Notes under the pieces: model-generated | The model's input: only the letters and a program-made list of their open reading frames with translations | Told to the model about the DNA's origin: nothing | The model's database searches: none | Origin: Bacteroidota bacterium | GTDB taxonomy: Bacteria > Bacteroidota > Bacteroidia > Flavobacteriales_D > Crocinitomicaceae | DNA: 8,473 nt | NCBI GenBank assembly: GCA_016866415.1 | Contig: VGML01000088.1 | Coordinates: 1 to 8,473 of the forward strand | Direction: 5' to 3' | In this document: piece after piece, positions 7,185 through 8,473 of the stretch | Layout: the number at the start of each line of letters is the position of its first letter | Numbering within the stretch: position 1 is the first letter of the stretch | Position numbers and translations under genes: made by a program

Positions 7185-8086
7185 TGAAAAAATTAATATT
7201 ATTTTCAGTAATACTATTTCTCATATTTGGTTGTAGTGATAAATTCAAACCAAAGAATGAAATTAGAACGGAATGCAAACAAGGAATAGAACCTGTTAGA
7301 AAAGTTCTCTTTATTGGTTGGGATGGTGTTCGAACTGATGCCTTGTTGGCTTCAAAAACGGCTTGTCTTGATTCAATGCTGAACAGTTCATATTACAATT
7401 TGCAAACAGATCGAGGAACTTACACAGTGAGTGTTCCGGGTTGGACATCCATATTGCATGGAGTTTGGCCGGAAAAGCACGGTTTAACTGAAAACAGTTT
7501 TGAAAATTCAAACTACAGCAAATATGCTGATATTTTTAGCTTAGCAAGACAAATTAAACCAAATTTAAGCTTATCAACTCTTTCTCACTGGGATGATTTC
7601 TTGAGAATTACGGAGCATGAAAACTTCGCTCAACGCTATGAAACGGATCATTTATTAAAGGAAGCGATAAAACATAATTTAAGTAATTGTCCGCCTGATG
7701 TTATGCTGACACATTTCGATACCCCTGATGCAATTGGTCATGATTCCGGTTTCTCTCCTTCAAATTCTATGTATTTGAAGGGAATTGAACTGATGGATAT
7801 ATACCTTAACGAAATAATGGGTATCATTGAATGGCGCGAACAAACATACAATGAAGAATGGATGGTATTAATTACGACCGATCATGGTGGAGAAGGAAAT
7901 GGACATGGAAATCAATACGATTTAATTCAGACACGCTTTGTTTGGAGCATTATTCGGTTACCTAATCTCAATCAGAAAATTGAATTATCCAATATTCGAA
8001 GTGTTGATTTGATGCCAACAATGTTAAAATGGATTAATATTCCCGTGAATCCGATTTGGGATTTGGATGGTCAAGTATTATTTTAA
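7184..8086 (+). CDS. Alkaline-phosphatase-superfamily lipoprotein (phosphodiesterase/nucleotide pyrophosphatase type)
   Basis: This 300-residue exported hydrolase begins with a lipoprotein signal peptide, MKKLILFSVILFLIFGC, with the lipobox ending at Cys17, so the mature protein should be lipid-anchored outside the cytoplasm. The rest is a compact alkaline phosphatase superfamily domain close to type I phosphodiesterases. Probable metal ligands and nucleophile: D47 in FIGWDGVR; S83 in YTVSVPGWTSILHG (80-93), at the place of the Thr/Ser nucleophile; WPEKHG (95-100); D182 and H186 in TPDAIGHD; D233 and H234 in TTDHGGEGNGHG, with H241 the likely last ligand. The full two-metal set therefore appears present. 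Whether it acts as phosphatase, phosphodiesterase or phosphotransferase, and on what, is not visible. The ATG overlaps the stop of the ICMT-like gene by one base. A terminator-like inverted repeat follows the stop. Confidence 0.87.
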   Translation: MKKLILFSVILFLIFGCSDKFKPKNEIRTECKQGIEPVRKVLFIGWDGVRTDALLASKTACLDSMLNSSYYNLQTDRGTYTVSVPGWTSILHGVWPEKHGLTENSFENSNYSKYADIFSLARQIKPNLSLSTLSHWDDFLRITEHENFAQRYETDHLLKEAIKHNLSNCPPDVMLTHFDTPDAIGHDSGFSPSNSMYLKGIELMDIYLNEIMGIIEWREQTYNEEWMVLITTDHGGEGNGHGNQYDLIQTRFVWSIIRLPNLNQKIELSNIRSVDLMPTMLKWINIPVNPIWDLDGQVLF

Positions 8087-8124
8087 AAACCAGAATTCGT
8101 AACCTTACTTCAATTCTGAATTTT
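8085..8124 (+). terminator. Inverted repeat after the lipoprotein gene, probable terminator
   Basis: CAGAATT (8091-8097) and AATTCTG (8112-8118) form a perfect 7-base stem over a 14-base loop. After a two-base mismatch on each side, AAAA (8085-8088) can pair with TTTT (8121-8124), giving the A-tract, stem and T-tract order of a weak intrinsic terminator. It starts at the TAA stop codon (8084-8086), and its T-tract runs into the -7 box of the next gene. Confidence 0.45.
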
Positions 8125-8131
8125 ATCTTTG
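8124..8131 (+). promoter_or_regulatory. Candidate -7 box for the last gene
   Basis: TATCTTTG is a perfect match to TAnnTTTG and lies 17 bases before the ATG at 8149, implying a very short leader of perhaps 6-12 bases. No TTG -33 element is found at 17-23 bases upstream; that zone is occupied by the inverted repeat. Confidence 0.5.
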
Positions 8132-8148
8132 TCAAAAATTTGTGAGTT

Positions 8149-8473
8149 ATGAAATTGGTTATTTTTCTTGGAATTTTAGTTGTTACTTCTGCAGCGCTTG
8201 TTTTCGTTGTCTATTTGTTTTTGAAAAAGCAAGGTGAGAAGGAATTGATTTATCTTCAGGGAGAATTAAAAAAACAACGTCAAGAATATTTTTTACCAAC
8301 GCGATTGGAAGCCTATCAGCGAGCGATTTTATTAATGGAACGAATTCACCCAAACAGCTTGGTGATGCGTTTACACAACCCTGGTTTACCTGCAAGAGCT
8401 TTGCAAATGGAATTAATTAAATCAATTCGCGAAGAATATGACCACAATGTAGCACAACAATTATTTATTTCTT
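8149..8473 (+). CDS. Membrane-anchored conserved hypothetical protein, 3' end outside the window
   Basis: The frame is open from the ATG at 8149 to the window edge (108 codons), so the gene is incomplete. An N-terminal membrane helix (about residues 2-24, MKLVIFLGILVVTSAALVFV) is followed by a basic, Lys/Gln/Glu-rich helix (KKQGEKELIYLQGELKKQRQ), probably coiled-coil, and then a conserved block with RLEAYQRAILLMERIHP (about 50-66), NSLVMRLHNPG (67-77) and KSIREEYDHNVAQQLFIS at the visible end. I recognise this as a family of uncharacterised proteins common in Bacteroidota (I believe one of the DUF families, number not certain) but know no function. Hydrophobic start plus cytoplasm-type charged domain suggest a single-pass inner-membrane protein with its bulk in the cytoplasm. 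A perfect -7 box 17 bases upstream supports the start. The overlapping minus-strand frame at 8395-8183 is a shadow. Confidence 0.8.
   Translation, partial: MKLVIFLGILVVTSAALVFVVYLFLKKQGEKELIYLQGELKKQRQEYFLPTRLEAYQRAILLMERIHPNSLVMRLHNPGLPARALQMELIKSIREEYDHNVAQQLFIS

Noticed and set aside
8183..8395. 70-codon minus-strand frame at the right end
   Set aside because: It lies opposite an open frame that has a membrane helix, a conserved block and a good -7 box; the minus frame has no recognisable features.
1..8473. Mobile element, phage, CRISPR, toxin-antitoxin or defence system
   Set aside because: No transposase, integrase, nuclease, repeat array or paired small toxin-antitoxin genes could be seen; gene content is consistent with ordinary chromosome.

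Overview
This window looks like an ordinary chromosomal stretch from a member of the Bacteroidota, probably Flavobacteriales; that is an inference from gene content and promoter style. The DNA is AT-rich and no gene start has a convincing Shine-Dalgarno. Boxes matching the Bacteroidota sigma-A -7 consensus TAnnTTTG lie before several genes. The protein families (a YjgP/YjgQ permease next to a small START-like protein, a short SRPBCC protein, and a conserved 'YQRxxLxMERIxPxxLVMR' protein) are typical of this phylum. I see no transposase, integrase, tRNA, rRNA, CRISPR array or phage gene.

Layout from left to right. Bases 1-1404 hold the C-terminal two thirds of tex (S1-domain nucleic-acid-binding protein). 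A small hairpin follows, then an SRPBCC-fold protein whose best start is base 1480. A 211-base gap containing two inverted repeats leads to two abutting glycosyltransferase genes, a GT-B family 4 type enzyme (2144-3349) and a membrane-anchored GT-A family 2 enzyme (3350-4513), which likely act together on a cell-surface glycan. Converging on them with only 2 bases between stop codons is a minus-strand pair: a START-like protein (6382-5999) followed by an LptF/LptG-type permease (5958-4516, TTG start). From a 58-base divergent spacer, a plus-strand pair runs outward: an ICMT-like membrane methyltransferase (6441-7184) and, overlapping by one base, an alkaline-phosphatase-superfamily lipoprotein (7184-8086). 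A terminator-like repeat merged with a perfect -7 box precedes a membrane-anchored conserved hypothetical protein (8149 to the window end, incomplete).

Read together, the middle and right of the window lean towards the cell envelope: glycan assembly, lipopolysaccharide export, a candidate lipid-modifying methyltransferase and an outer-membrane or periplasm-facing phosphohydrolase. I found no clear sign of an undescribed system. The most interesting lead is the translationally coupled methyltransferase-lipoprotein phosphatase pair, whose substrates cannot be read from sequence.
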